Assembly: GCF_015711605.1 (NCBI RefSeq)
Contig: NZ_JABTEZ010000004.1
Location: forward strand, 62,001 to 126,000
Length of the DNA stretch: 64,000 nucleotides
DNA from: Planomonospora sp. ID67723
Lineage (GTDB): Bacteria; Actinomycetota; Actinomycetes; Streptosporangiales; Streptosporangiaceae
Direction of reading: 5' to 3'
A program made the translations under genes and the position numbers. This document shows, piece by piece, positions 15,257 through 24,001 of this stretch (its first letter is position 1; each line of letters begins with the position of its first letter). The notes beneath the pieces were generated by a model. That model did no database searches, was not told the origin of the DNA, and saw nothing but the letters and a program-made list of their open reading frames with translations.

Positions 15257-15715
15257 ATGTCACCCGTGCTCGCACCCCGCCCCAACGGCCGGCACGGCAC
15301 GACCCGCAGGTTCGAGGTCGGCGGAGCGCAGGGCTACCTGATCACCGCGACGGCCGCCGACGGCAGTCTCGCCGAGGTGGTGGTGCGGCTCGGCAAGCAC
15401 GGCTCGACGCTGATGGGGCTGTCGGACGCCCTCTACAACATGATCAACGTCGGGTTGCGGTACGGCGCGCCCATCGCCGACATCGTCCAGCCGATGCTGG
15501 AGACCGCCTACGAGCCGCGCGGCATGACCAACGACCCCGAGGTGCGGACGGCCTCGTCCATCACCGACTACGTGGCGCGCCGCCTCACCCTGGACTTCGT
15601 TCCCTACCCGGAGCGCCTCGCCCTCGGCGTGCTGACACCCGACGAGCAGGACACCCTCGCGACCGCGGGCCGGGCGGTTCCGCGGCAGAGCGCTACGGCG
15701 CCGGTCATCGTGTGA
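15257..15715 (+). CDS. stand-alone TSCPD-domain protein
   Basis: A protein of 152 residues with ATG ten bases behind AGGAGG. The core (about residues 15-130) matches the TSCPD domain found at the C-terminus of B12-dependent class II ribonucleotide reductases: EVVVRLGKHGSTLMGLSDAL, MINVGLRYGAPIADIVQPML, YEPRGMTNDPEVRTASSITD, VARRLTLDFVPYPER. The catalytic reductase barrel is absent and no nrdJ lies nearby. The N-terminus carries a Gly/Thr strand instead. It could be an accessory or regulatory relative of the reductase. The domain call is firm; the role is open. Confidence 0.8.
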   Translation: MSPVLAPRPNGRHGTTRRFEVGGAQGYLITATAADGSLAEVVVRLGKHGSTLMGLSDALYNMINVGLRYGAPIADIVQPMLETAYEPRGMTNDPEVRTASSITDYVARRLTLDFVPYPERLALGVLTPDEQDTLATAGRAVPRQSATAPVIV

Positions 15716-15775
15716 GGCGTGCACGCCCAGCACCCCGGAGGCCACCGCGAACACCCCTGGATGATCAGCGGCCGC

Positions 15776-16480
15776 TCATCGTAGCGCCGGTGACGCGTCG
15801 CCGGCCGGTCCGTCGCGGTCGAGGCTCCGTCCCGCGGGAAACCCTCTCGCGATGAGCATCACCCCCAGCGCGACCTCGAACAGTCCGCCCGGAACCGACA
15901 GAGCCAGGCCGATGCCGTAACCGAGGACCTCGGCGATCGCCCCGGCCAGGAAGACGGCGTAGCCGGCCAGCCCCCACAGCGCCATGAACGCGGGCACCAG
16001 CCGTTCGCGCAACAGGACGCGGCAGAACAGCAGGCCGGTGATCCCCAGCGCGATCATGGCGATCTGGTAGCTGTAGCGGTTGCCCTCCTTCGCCACCCGT
16101 CCCAGCGCCTCCAGGACGGAGGCGTCGGGGGCGCCGGCATCGGCCCACTCCCGGGCGAGTGGCACCACAAGCAGCAGGAAGACGACTCCTGCGGCCAGCA
16201 TCACGGCCTCGATCGCCCTGCCCATCAGGTACGCATAGGCGGAGATCTCGTGGCGCGACTTCAGCACGGGGAAGGCCAGCACTCCGATGCCGGCCACCGC
16301 GACGGAGTTGATCAGCATCAGCAGCGCTCCCGCCGATATCCGTACCTGATGGTCGAGCACGCCGGACAGAGTGCCCACGGCGCCCGAGCCGGACTCGACC
16401 AGGGCGCTGCCCCCGCCGTAACCGACGAACGCCAGCAGGAGCAGGGCGCCTACGGCCCGTCCGATGGTTCTTTCTGACAT
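15776..16480 (-). CDS. DUF4386 family membrane protein
   Basis: A protein of 234 residues with about six or seven membrane spans. The first are AVGALLLLAFVGYGGGSAL and ISAGALLMLINSVAVAGIGV; later ones include AVMLAAGVVFLLLVV, IAMIALGITGLLFC and LAGYAVFLAGAIAEVLGYGI. Spacing and the EISAYAYLMGRAIEAV loop fit DUF4386, an uncharacterised integral membrane family. It is divergent from the TetR gene at 16620, with a clean operator between them, so it is probably that regulator's target. Confidence 0.83.
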   Translation of the reverse strand: MSERTIGRAVGALLLLAFVGYGGGSALVESGSGAVGTLSGVLDHQVRISAGALLMLINSVAVAGIGVLAFPVLKSRHEISAYAYLMGRAIEAVMLAAGVVFLLLVVPLAREWADAGAPDASVLEALGRVAKEGNRYSYQIAMIALGITGLLFCRVLLRERLVPAFMALWGLAGYAVFLAGAIAEVLGYGIGLALSVPGGLFEVALGVMLIARGFPAGRSLDRDGPAGDASPALR

Positions 16481-16558
16481 GGCTCTTCTTTCTGCGTGAG
16501 AGGTGGCGGGGCGCGGTCGTGCGCGAACCGGTTTCCTTCCGCCATGACGAAACCCTCT

Positions 16559-16595
16559 TCGTACTTAGTACGGGACGGTATCGTACTAAGTACGA
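16559..16595. promoter_or_regulatory. TetR-type operator, two nested palindromes
   Basis: TCGTACTTAGTACG (16559-16572) and CGTACTAAGTACGA (16582-16595) are exact reverse complements separated by 9 bp. Each arm is itself nearly palindromic (CGTACTtAGTACG). The pair lies between the DUF4386 gene and the tetR gene, where TetR proteins normally bind as one or two dimers. The repeat is exact; that this TetR binds it is a strong inference from position. Confidence 0.75.
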
Positions 16596-16619
16596 AATGG
16601 CCATCGCCCGGGAGATGAA

Positions 16620-17294
16620 GTGTCGAAGACGGTCAGCGGCGGTTCTGAGGAGCGTGCTCCGCTCAGCCGGGAACGGGTGCTGCGCACCGCGGTCGCGGTC
16701 GCCGACGCGGGAGGGGTCGGGTCGTTGACGATCCGCTCGCTCGCCCAGGAACTCGGCGTCAAGCCGATGTCGGTCTACCACTACGTCGCCAACAAGGAGG
16801 AGATCCTCGACGGCATCGTGGATCTCGTCTTCGGTGAGATCGACCTGCCCTCGGCCGACGGTGACTGGCGATCGGAGATAAGCCGGCGCTCGGCCTCGGC
16901 CCGTCGCGTGCTGCGGCGCCACCCCTGGGCGCTGGGGCTCTTGGAGTCGCGGACCGCCCCCGGTCCCGCCACGCTGCGGCACCACGACGCGGTCGTCGGC
17001 GTCCTGCGCCGGGCGGGTTTCTCGGTGGAGATGACCGCCCACGCGTATGCCCTGATCGACAGCTACGTGTACGGCTTCGCGCTGCAGGAGGCCGCTTTGC
17101 CCTTTCACGGCCCGGACGGCGCCGCCGACGTCACCCGGCCGATAATGCGGGGGTTCTCCGCCGACGAATATCCCCATCTCGTGGAGATGGCGACCGAGCA
17201 CATCCTCCGGCCCGGGTACGACTTCGGTGACGAGTTCGAGTTCGGGCTCGGTGTGATCCTCGACGCCCTGGCTCGGTCGCACCCGGGCCGATGA
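16620..17294 (+). CDS. TetR-family repressor (TetR_C type)
   Basis: A protein of 224 residues starting at a GTG preceded by GGGAGA. The N-terminal HTH (LTIRSLAQELGVKPMSVYHY, VANKEEILDGIVD) is at about residues 37-70. The C-terminal part (residues 85-215, WALGLLESRTAPGPATLRHH, HAYALIDSYVYGFALQE) resembles the tetracycline-repressor-type ligand pocket. It probably represses itself and the divergent DUF4386 gene through the operator in between. The inducer is unknown. Confidence 0.88.
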   Translation: MSKTVSGGSEERAPLSRERVLRTAVAVADAGGVGSLTIRSLAQELGVKPMSVYHYVANKEEILDGIVDLVFGEIDLPSADGDWRSEISRRSASARRVLRRHPWALGLLESRTAPGPATLRHHDAVVGVLRRAGFSVEMTAHAYALIDSYVYGFALQEAALPFHGPDGAADVTRPIMRGFSADEYPHLVEMATEHILRPGYDFGDEFEFGLGVILDALARSHPGR

Positions 17295-17406
17295 CCCCCG
17301 AGACCGGGTTGCGGTGACGGGGGGCGTGGGCCGCGCGTGTTCGACCGGGCGGTTGTGGAGATCCGGTCGCAGCGCACCCGGCCGGTGCGGGCACCGCGGC
17401 CTCGTG

Positions 17407-18654
17407 TCAGTGTCCCGGTTCTCTTTCCCCTGCCGGTGCTGGTGCCGGTGCGGGAAGGGCCAGCCGGACCCGGGTGCCCTCACCCGGGCGGCTGTCGATG
17501 TGCACGCTGCCGCCGTGTATGCGCATGATCTTCTCCACGATGGGCAGCCCCACGCCGGTGCCGCCGATGCCCTGGTCCTCGGCGGTACGGGTGCGGTAGA
17601 AGTCGTCGAAGACGCGCTGCAGATCATCCGGTTCGATGCCGATGCCGTTGTCGCGGACCTCCACAGCCGGGGCGGGGTCGACGGTGACGGTGACGTCGAT
17701 GCTCCCGCCGGGCGGGGTGAACTTGACCGCGTTGTCGAGGACCTGCCACAGCGCGTGCTGCAACCGCCCGGCGTCGGCGTGGATCGGTGCGCGGACGGGG
17801 GCGTGCAGGGTGAGAGTCTGGCCGCCCGCGCAGGCGGTTTCGGCGATGTCGTCGACCGCGGCGCGGGTGATGGTCACCAGGTCCTCGCCGTCCGGGGTGA
17901 AGGCCAGCGTCTGGGCGTTGAGGCTGGACAGCAGCAGCAGCTCGTCCAGCAGGGTGCGCAGCCGCTGGCTGTTGCGGGTGACGACCTGCATGAACTGTTG
18001 TTCGGTGGCGGGCGGCAGGTCACCGTCCTGCATCAGCTGCAGGTAGCTGGTGATGGAGGTCAGCGGGGTGCGCAGCTCGTGGTTGACGGTGCGCAGGAAG
18101 GCGTTCTTCAGCTCCTCGGCCTCGCGCAGGCGGGCGATGACCTCCTCGGCCTGGCGGTGGTGGTGGCGCAGTTCCAGCAGACCGGTGGCACAGGAGGCCA
18201 AGGTGGCCATCGCCCGGTGGCAGGAGGGCTCCCAACGGCGCGGCCGGTGGTCGAAGACGCACACCACCCCGACCGGCACGTCATGGCTGGTGATCATCGG
18301 CGCGCCCAGGTAGGCGCGCACGTACGGCTCGCCGGCCACTACCGGGTCGTCGCGGAAACGCGGCTCGGCCAGCGCGTCGGCCACCTCCACCACCTGGCGG
18401 GTCTCCAAGGTGTGGGGACAGAACTCCACCCGCCGGCTCATGTGGGCAGCGGTGGTGCCGACGTGGCCCTTGAAGTACTGCCGGTCGGCGCCGATCAGGT
18501 TGACCAGCGCGATCGGTGCCCGGCAGATGTGCGCGGCCAGCTCGGCGATGGCCTGGAAGGTCGGTTCGACCAGGACGTTCAGGGCGTCGAGGTCGTCGAG
18601 TTCACGCAGGCGCGTGGCCTCGCTGTGGTCGTGGTCTGCGATTCCTGCCGCCAT
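17407..18654 (-). CDS. GAF-domain sensor histidine kinase, soluble
   Basis: A protein of 415 residues without membrane segments. A GAF domain (about 27-160; AHICRAPIALVNLIGADRQY, SCATGLLELRHH) is followed by a coiled segment and a HisKA dimerisation helix with the phospho-acceptor His at 192 (NHELRTPLTSI). The HATPase_c domain follows: N-box VLDNAVKFTPPGG, G1 VEVRDNGIGIEPDD, G2 GGTGVGLPIVEKIM. The protein should respond to an intracellular signal. No response regulator gene is adjacent; the orphan regulator at 37154 is far away and of a different class. The tail is rich in Pro and Ala. Confidence 0.88.
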   Translation of the reverse strand: MAAGIADHDHSEATRLRELDDLDALNVLVEPTFQAIAELAAHICRAPIALVNLIGADRQYFKGHVGTTAAHMSRRVEFCPHTLETRQVVEVADALAEPRFRDDPVVAGEPYVRAYLGAPMITSHDVPVGVVCVFDHRPRRWEPSCHRAMATLASCATGLLELRHHHRQAEEVIARLREAEELKNAFLRTVNHELRTPLTSITSYLQLMQDGDLPPATEQQFMQVVTRNSQRLRTLLDELLLLSSLNAQTLAFTPDGEDLVTITRAAVDDIAETACAGGQTLTLHAPVRAPIHADAGRLQHALWQVLDNAVKFTPPGGSIDVTVTVDPAPAVEVRDNGIGIEPDDLQRVFDDFYRTRTAEDQGIGGTGVGLPIVEKIMRIHGGSVHIDSRPGEGTRVRLALPAPAPAPAGEREPGH

Positions 18655-19164
18655 CGCTGGTCACCGGCTTTCCGCGGGGTTTGACGGGCCGGACACGGCC
18701 CGTTCCGCCGGCCCTGACCGTCTCCCCGCCGGGCCATGACCGCGGTACCAGAACACCGGCAGTATCGGATGACCCTGCAGTAACCCAGCAATTAGACCCT
18801 ATGCCGTGAAACGGGTATTTCACCTCTTGTTCCGGGCAGGATACGGCAACGGCCGGCATTGCCCGTCGCCTCATCGGTCGTCTCCCGCCCTCGCGGGATC
18901 CCTCGGTGAACCTTTCCCGGTGAGCCTTGATCACGCCGGGTAGCCCCGGGCGGGCCTCGCATCCAGGCTGCAGGCACGCGTGAAGCCCTGCTGATCGGTG
19001 CCGCGTCAGGCCGCATTCGCCCTCTTGACGATCCTGCGCAGGCGCTCGTCGGGGGTGTGGCGGTTGCGCCAGCGTGTACGGCGTGGCGTGTCCTCGCCGA
19101 CCACGACCGCGTTCCAGGTGCGGGCCGGGTCCTTCCTGGCGTCGGCACCCCTCGTGAACCGCGG
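18655..19164. other. promoter region and non-coding stretch
   Basis: About 510 bases upstream of the histidine kinase gene (minus). It contains the inverted repeat GTGAAAcgggtaTTTCAC at 18806-18823, about 150 bp before the kinase start, a possible operator. Near 19005-19135 the minus strand is open and reads like protein (TWNAVVVGEDTP, DERLRRIVKRANAA) but has no start and no recognised family; it may be a gene remnant. Confidence 0.35.
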
Positions 19165-20121
19165 TCAGAATGTGGCGATCGGGTTGACCGGACTGCCGGA
19201 CGTACCGGCGAAGCGGACAGGGGCGACTGCGAGGTGGAAATCCCACTGGCCGAGCTCGGCAGCCGTCGTCGCGCACGCCTCCAGGTCGCAGTTGTCGAGC
19301 ATCCACAGGCCCATGGCGACGAGGCTCACGGCGTGAACCGGCATCAACACGTCTTCGTACCCCGATGGCTGGACATCCTGGGGGGTGTCAGCGCCGATCA
19401 GCGCGACCTCCCGTTCGTGCAGCCACGGCAGGCAGGACGCGTGCCAGCCGGCCTGCGTGAAGCCGCTGGCCGCACCGGTCTCGTGCCGGACGCGGCCATA
19501 GCCGGTCCGCAGGAGTACCGCATCGCCGGATCGCACCCGCACACCCTGGCGACGCTCGGCCTCCTCGAGATCGTCGGGGAACACACCCTGCCCCGGTTCC
19601 AGCCACGGCACATCGCGGACCCCCGCAATGTCCAGCAGGACACCACGCGTGATGATCCCGTTCGCCGCCGCCGTGACGGCCGCCCACGCCGATCCCGTTG
19701 CGGCGTCGACCGACGAGTGCGACCGCCCGTTGTACATCGTGCCGTCCCAGAAGATGTGGCACGGCGAGTCGACGTGGGTGAGGGTGTTGCCGTGGAACGT
19801 GATGCCGAGCCGCTCGGACGAAAAGCCCCAGCGCCGGTCGTCGCGGAATCCGGGCACCGGCATGTCCTCGGCACCCGGCATGTCGGCGGCGCACGGGCAC
19901 GTCGTCGTCGACCGCTCCATGTCTTCCGGTGCGGCGACCTCCCATGCGCACGACACGCTCCTGCCGTGGCGCACGGCCCGCGCCGCCGCCAGCCGGACGT
20001 CGTCGGTGATGTGGTTCAACGTGCCGAGCTCGTCGTCGTCGCCCCACCGTCCCCAGTTCGACAGCGTGTTGAAGTACTCGAGCACGTCGTCCTGTGTGGG
20101 CATCGGTCGCGCTGCCGTCAT
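19165..20121 (-). CDS. cyclase family protein (kynurenine formamidase-like hydrolase)
   Basis: A protein of 318 residues; the ATG at 20121 has GGAGGAG upstream. The metal-binding signature H-x-(G/N)-T-x-x-H-x-D appears as HGNTLTHVDSPCHIFWDGTM. Other family elements are GVLLDIAGVR, GDAVLLRTGYGR, ALIGADTPQDV and PVHAVSLVAMGLWMLDNCDL. These metal-dependent hydrolases include bacterial kynurenine formamidase and relatives acting on aromatic or cyclic amides. No tryptophan degradation genes are adjacent, so the substrate is unknown. It is cytosolic and monocistronic. Confidence 0.87.
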   Translation of the reverse strand: MTAARPMPTQDDVLEYFNTLSNWGRWGDDDELGTLNHITDDVRLAAARAVRHGRSVSCAWEVAAPEDMERSTTTCPCAADMPGAEDMPVPGFRDDRRWGFSSERLGITFHGNTLTHVDSPCHIFWDGTMYNGRSHSSVDAATGSAWAAVTAAANGIITRGVLLDIAGVRDVPWLEPGQGVFPDDLEEAERRQGVRVRSGDAVLLRTGYGRVRHETGAASGFTQAGWHASCLPWLHEREVALIGADTPQDVQPSGYEDVLMPVHAVSLVAMGLWMLDNCDLEACATTAAELGQWDFHLAVAPVRFAGTSGSPVNPIATF

Positions 20122-20361
20122 CCCAGCATCGACTCCTCCGGTCACGTGGTTCGAGGCACCGCAGGCAGGGTATCCCGCCCTCTCCTTTCGACAGGACCTC
20201 GCCGGGGCCGGATCGCCCGGATCGCCGTCGCGGCCCTCGTCCTGCTTCAACTGGAGTGCGGACGGACCGTGTAAGGCGATCGCGTACCGCCGTGGGCGGG
20301 TACGGGGAAGGTTCAGTGACCGCTGTCCTGTCTCGCCGGGGGTGAGGCGGTCTCATCGGTC

Positions 20362-20595
20362 ATGCTGGTGACCAAGTCGAACCTCCTGCGCGAGCGGATC
20401 GTCAAGCTCGCCGCCGAACGTCCTCTGGCCGCCCTCGCCCTGCTGTCTCAGGTGGAGAGCTGGCAGCGCACCCTGCTCGACCAGGCCGTCGCCGGGGCCC
20501 GGGAGACCGGTGCCTCCTGGGCGCAGATAGGGGAGGCGATGGGAATCTCCAAGCAGAGCGCTCACGAGCGGTTCAGGGCGCATGTGAGCTCATGA
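20362..20595 (+). CDS. small helix-turn-helix protein
   Basis: A protein of 77 residues, mostly helical. The second half holds an HTH (GASWAQIGEAMGISKQSAHERF) similar to small actinomycete DNA-binding proteins of unknown target. The first helix (LLRERIVKLAAERPLAALAL) may serve dimerisation. It is convergent with the deaminase gene, and a perfect hairpin lies between the two. No strong ribosome site is seen; the start follows a GGTCATG context. Confidence 0.65.
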   Translation: MLVTKSNLLRERIVKLAAERPLAALALLSQVESWQRTLLDQAVAGARETGASWAQIGEAMGISKQSAHERFRAHVSS

Positions 20596-20603
20596 TCCAG
20601 TCC

Positions 20604-20635
20604 GCCGGCCGCCTTCCGGTTCATCGGCGGCCGGC
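20604..20635. terminator. bidirectional hairpin between convergent genes
   Basis: GCCGGCCGCC (20604-20613) and GGCGGCCGGC (20626-20635) pair perfectly over 10 bp with a 12-base loop. It sits in the 89-bp gap between the stops of two convergent genes and lacks a U-tract, as is common in actinomycetes. Confidence 0.6.
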
Positions 20636-20684
20636 AGATGTGCCGGACCCGGTTCCAGAGCCGGGCGCCCCCCGCGGTCCGGGG

Positions 20685-21512
20685 TCAGGCGTTGACGGCG
20701 CCGATGCGCTTCAGCCAGTTCTTGCAGTAGACGCAGGCGCCGCGGTCCTGCCAGCCCGGACTGGTCTGTTTGCCGTTCCACTTGCCTCCGGGATGCCACA
20801 CCCGGGCGTGGAAGACGAGCGCGTCCTTGGGAATCTGTTCGATCGAGGCGATGTGCGCGCCGGGGCCGTTCAGCCAGCGCTTGAGGGCGTCCACCTCGGC
20901 GCACGCCTCCGGCGGCCACTTCTCCGACCGGGTGATGCCGCGGACCAGCTCCCCGATGAGGGCGGAGGTCGGGTGCAGGTGCATGTCCTGGCCGCTGTAG
21001 CCCTCGAACGTCACGCCGGGGGAACCGATCACGGCCAGGCCGCAGACCACCCGGCCCACCGGGTCATCACCCGGCCGGTTGCTCAGCAGGCCACCGCTGT
21101 GGCGTCTGCAGATGTTCATGGCGGTCTGCGTGGCCGCAGCCTTGGCGTCGTTGACCTCTTTCAGCGCGGACGCCTCCTCCTGGCGCTTACGCTCAACCGT
21201 GTCCTTCGCGGTCTGGTTCTTGACATAGGCGTCCCAGGCGCCGTTGTCGTAGCCGTCGGCCAGCCACTTCTGGAAGCTGGTGACCGCGTCGGCGGGGGTC
21301 GTCCGATCCGTGGCGATCGCGCTCTCGTAGTTGTTCAGTTTGTTTCGCAGGGTGCCCATCGCGTCCCGGTCGAAGCCTGACTTCGGGGTGTAGTTGTCGT
21401 CGAGAGCGGCGACCTGGCCCTTCCTCCGGCGGAACCACTTCATGACCGTGTCACGGTCATGCGCGGCGGGGGCGTCAGTGAAGAACTGGTAGGGCTCCAT
21501 TGCCATCGACAT
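20685..21512 (-). CDS. YwqJ-like deaminase-fold protein, toxin-like
   Basis: About 275 residues from the ATG at 21512; ATGs two and four codons later are alternatives. Residues 1-110 are charged and helical (WFRRRKGQVAALDD, DTVERKRQEEASALKEVNDA), probably a coiled segment. The C-terminal 140 residues carry a nucleotide-deaminase signature: CAE at 204-206 (EACAEVDALKRWL) and C-x-x-C at 260-263 (GACVYCKNWLKRIG). CAE and C-x-x-C supply the zinc ligands and catalytic Glu in this fold. The spacing and the following leucine/isoleucine pattern fit YwqJ-type polymorphic toxin deaminases. There is no signal peptide and no obvious immunity gene beside it. The fold is likely; toxicity and export are inferred. 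Confidence 0.72.
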   Translation of the reverse strand: MSMAMEPYQFFTDAPAAHDRDTVMKWFRRRKGQVAALDDNYTPKSGFDRDAMGTLRNKLNNYESAIATDRTTPADAVTSFQKWLADGYDNGAWDAYVKNQTAKDTVERKRQEEASALKEVNDAKAAATQTAMNICRRHSGGLLSNRPGDDPVGRVVCGLAVIGSPGVTFEGYSGQDMHLHPTSALIGELVRGITRSEKWPPEACAEVDALKRWLNGPGAHIASIEQIPKDALVFHARVWHPGGKWNGKQTSPGWQDRGACVYCKNWLKRIGAVNA

Positions 21513-21848
21513 CGGCGTCAGCCTTCCGTCGGACCGTTCCAGTGACGGTTGTGTCAGCAAAACGTACGTCCCAGATGGCTGTGAGCACACAGTTTTCCGG
21601 TAAGAGACGTCCGAAACGGGGCCTGACGCGAGTCCGTAGGGCTGGAATGGCCGGTGGCACGGTGGCTGCCCCCGCAGCTTCGCCTCGCCTGTCCCGCTGT
21701 GGAGGCTCGTGGATCTCATGGGCACTCAGAACGCTGCGAAACGCCGAGTAACGTTCGATTCGTTACATCCCGGATCTTGCGGGAGAAGATCCAGCCGAGG
21801 AGATTGACGGCAGTTGTCAGATCTCCATCGGCTTTCGGAGCGACCCTC
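21513..21848. other. divergent promoter region
   Basis: About 335 bases between the deaminase gene (minus) and the dipeptidyl-peptidase gene (plus). It is less GC-rich in parts (21545-21605 and 21745-21785, e.g. AACGTTCGATTCGTTACATC). No gene seen. Confidence 0.4.
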
Positions 21849-23852
21849 ATGACCAGATGGAAGACCATCCTGCTCGCCCTGGCGGTGGCCGTACCCGCGG
21901 GCGCCCTGCCCGCGGCGGCCGCGCCCGCCGCGTCGGCGTCATCCACGCCCGCCCCGCCGTCCACGCCGGCCGCGTCATCCGCACCGGTCGAGAACGGCGA
22001 GACCCAGCCCGTCTACTCCCGGGCCGACGCGCTGACCGAGACCGTCTTCGTCGAGGTCGCCGGGACCGACAGCGACGCCGACGGCCGCCCCGACCGGGTC
22101 GCCGTCGACATCATGCGGCCCAAGGAGACCGCCGAGGGACTGAAGGTCCCGGTCATCATGGAGGCCAGCCCCTACTACGCGGGCGGCAACGACGTGGCCA
22201 ACCACGTCGTCGACCTCGACGGCTCCGACCCGGCCGGCATGGAGTACCGCCGCAACAAGTTCAACGACCTGCGTGAGGAGATGTTCGGCCAGGCCGAGGA
22301 CCCGGCCGCCGCCCGCTCCGCCGCAGCCGGCCCCTTCCCGGGCTACTACGACAACTACTTCCTGCCGCGCGGTTACGCGATCGCACTGGTGGAGAACGTC
22401 GGCTCCGGCCGGGCCACCGGCTGCCCGACGACCGGTCTGCCCAACGAGACCGCCGGGCCCAAGGCCGCGATCGACTGGCTCAACGGGCGGGCGAAGGGCT
22501 TCGACGCGGCCGGCAACGAGGTCACGGCCGGCTGGTCCACCGGGAACGTCGGCATGATCGGCGTCTCCTACAACGGCACCCTGCCCAACGCCGTCGCCGC
22601 GACCGGGGTCGAGGGCCTGAAGACCATCGTGCCGATCGCGGCCATCTCCTCCTGGTACGACTACTACCGTGCGAACGGCGGCGTCGTCGCCCCCGGCGGC
22701 TACCAGGGAGAGGACGCCGACGTGCTCGCCCGCTACGTCCTGACCAGGGAGAACGGCCAGGAGGTCTGCGGGGCGCTGATGGAGGAGATCGAGCGGGACC
22801 AGGACCGCGTCACCGGCGACTACTCGCGCTTCTGGCACGAGCGCAACTACCTGCCCGACGTGCGCAAGGTCCGGGCCAGCGTCTTCCTGGTGCACGGCCT
22901 CAACGACTGGAACGTCAAGACCAAGCAGGCCGTGCAGTGGTGGGACGCGCTGGCCAAGCGGGGGGTGCCGCGCAAGATCTGGCTGCACCAGGGCGCACAC
23001 TTCAACCCGTTCTCCTTCGCCCAGCGCAACGCCGAGTGGCTGCGCCAGCTGCACCGCTGGTTCGACTTCCACCTGTACGGCCTGCGCAACGGCATCCTCG
23101 ACGAGCCGCAGGCCGACGTGGAGCACGGTCCCGGCCAGTGGGCCCAGCACGCGACCTGGCCGCTGCCCGGCACCCGGGACGTGCGGCTCCGCCTGGCCGC
23201 CGGCTCCGCCGGGCAGAACGGCACCCTGAGCCCGCACCGCCGCCACGGCCACGGCGTGGAGTCCTTCACCGACCAGAACACGCGCACCGCCGAGCAGCTC
23301 GCCGAGAACGCCGCCGCCACCGACCCGAACCGCCTGGCCTACCTGACGGAGCCGCTGAGCAGGGACGTCCGCCTCTCCGGAACCCCGAAGGTCTCGGTCA
23401 AGGCGGCCTTCGGGAACGGCCGCTCGCCGTACCTCACGGCGCTGCTGGTCGACTACGGCACCGACGCCCGCGCCTACGGCCGGGTCGCCTACGGCGCCAC
23501 CCCGGTCTGCTACGGGCAGGGCGTCCCCGGAGACACCGGCTGCGCCCGCCTGGCCGAGCACGTCACGGTCACCGCCCCCTTCAAGATCATCACCAGGGGC
23601 TGGCTGGACGTCCGCAACCGCCACTCCGACTCCCGCACCCAGTTGCTGCGTGAGGGCCGGTTCTACGACTTCGACTTCGACCTCCAGCCCGGCGACTACG
23701 TCGTCAAGGCGGGGCACCGCATCGGCGTCGTGCTCATCTCCACCGACTACGACTTCACCCTCCGCCTGCCCGCGGGGACGAACGTCTCGGTCGAGCCGGG
23801 CGATAGCTCGGTCACGCTCCCGCTGGTCGGCGGGCGCTCAGCCCTCGGCTGA
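21849..23852 (+). CDS. secreted Xaa-Pro dipeptidyl-peptidase (S15 family)
   Basis: A protein of 667 residues starting at the ATG at 21849, where a classic signal peptide begins (MTRWKTILLALAVAVPAGAL, then AAAAPAASA). It removes X-Pro dipeptides from peptide N-termini outside the cell. The alpha/beta-hydrolase triad can be read: Ser240 in GVSYNG, Asp353 in HGLNDWNVK, His384 in HQGAHFNP. A C-terminal jelly-roll (about 480-660) has the usual S15 pattern (DVRLSGTPKVSVKAAFG, TDYDFTLRLP). The Ala/Pro/Ser-rich stretch after the signal is a linker. It is followed by a 13-bp hairpin terminator and is probably monocistronic. Confidence 0.92.
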   Translation: MTRWKTILLALAVAVPAGALPAAAAPAASASSTPAPPSTPAASSAPVENGETQPVYSRADALTETVFVEVAGTDSDADGRPDRVAVDIMRPKETAEGLKVPVIMEASPYYAGGNDVANHVVDLDGSDPAGMEYRRNKFNDLREEMFGQAEDPAAARSAAAGPFPGYYDNYFLPRGYAIALVENVGSGRATGCPTTGLPNETAGPKAAIDWLNGRAKGFDAAGNEVTAGWSTGNVGMIGVSYNGTLPNAVAATGVEGLKTIVPIAAISSWYDYYRANGGVVAPGGYQGEDADVLARYVLTRENGQEVCGALMEEIERDQDRVTGDYSRFWHERNYLPDVRKVRASVFLVHGLNDWNVKTKQAVQWWDALAKRGVPRKIWLHQGAHFNPFSFAQRNAEWLRQLHRWFDFHLYGLRNGILDEPQADVEHGPGQWAQHATWPLPGTRDVRLRLAAGSAGQNGTLSPHRRHGHGVESFTDQNTRTAEQLAENAAATDPNRLAYLTEPLSRDVRLSGTPKVSVKAAFGNGRSPYLTALLVDYGTDARAYGRVAYGATPVCYGQGVPGDTGCARLAEHVTVTAPFKIITRGWLDVRNRHSDSRTQLLREGRFYDFDFDLQPGDYVVKAGHRIGVVLISTDYDFTLRLPAGTNVSVEPGDSSVTLPLVGGRSALG

Positions 23853-23867
23853 CGGCGGGGTGGAGGC

Positions 23868-23903
23868 CCGGGCGGCACCGTGGGCGTACGCGGTGCCGCC
23901 CGG
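23868..23903 (+). terminator. strong hairpin behind the dipeptidyl-peptidase gene
   Basis: CCGGGCGGCACCG (23868-23880) and CGGTGCCGCCCGG (23891-23903) form a perfect 13-bp stem with a 10-base loop, 15 bases after the stop codon. It separates this gene from the MoxR operon downstream. Confidence 0.8.
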
Positions 23904-24001
23904 CCCCGCACCGCCGGCCACGGCGCTGCCCGGCGGCTTGACGACCGCGTCGGCACGCTGATGTAGTGAGCCGCTGTATGCGCCGTCTTGGAGGTTGGAC
24001 G

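Noticed and set aside
15765-17627. 620-codon minus-strand frame spanning the DUF4386 gene and the TetR gene
   Set aside because: It mixes shadows of three genes; the DUF4386 protein in another frame and the plus-strand TetR gene are the real ones.
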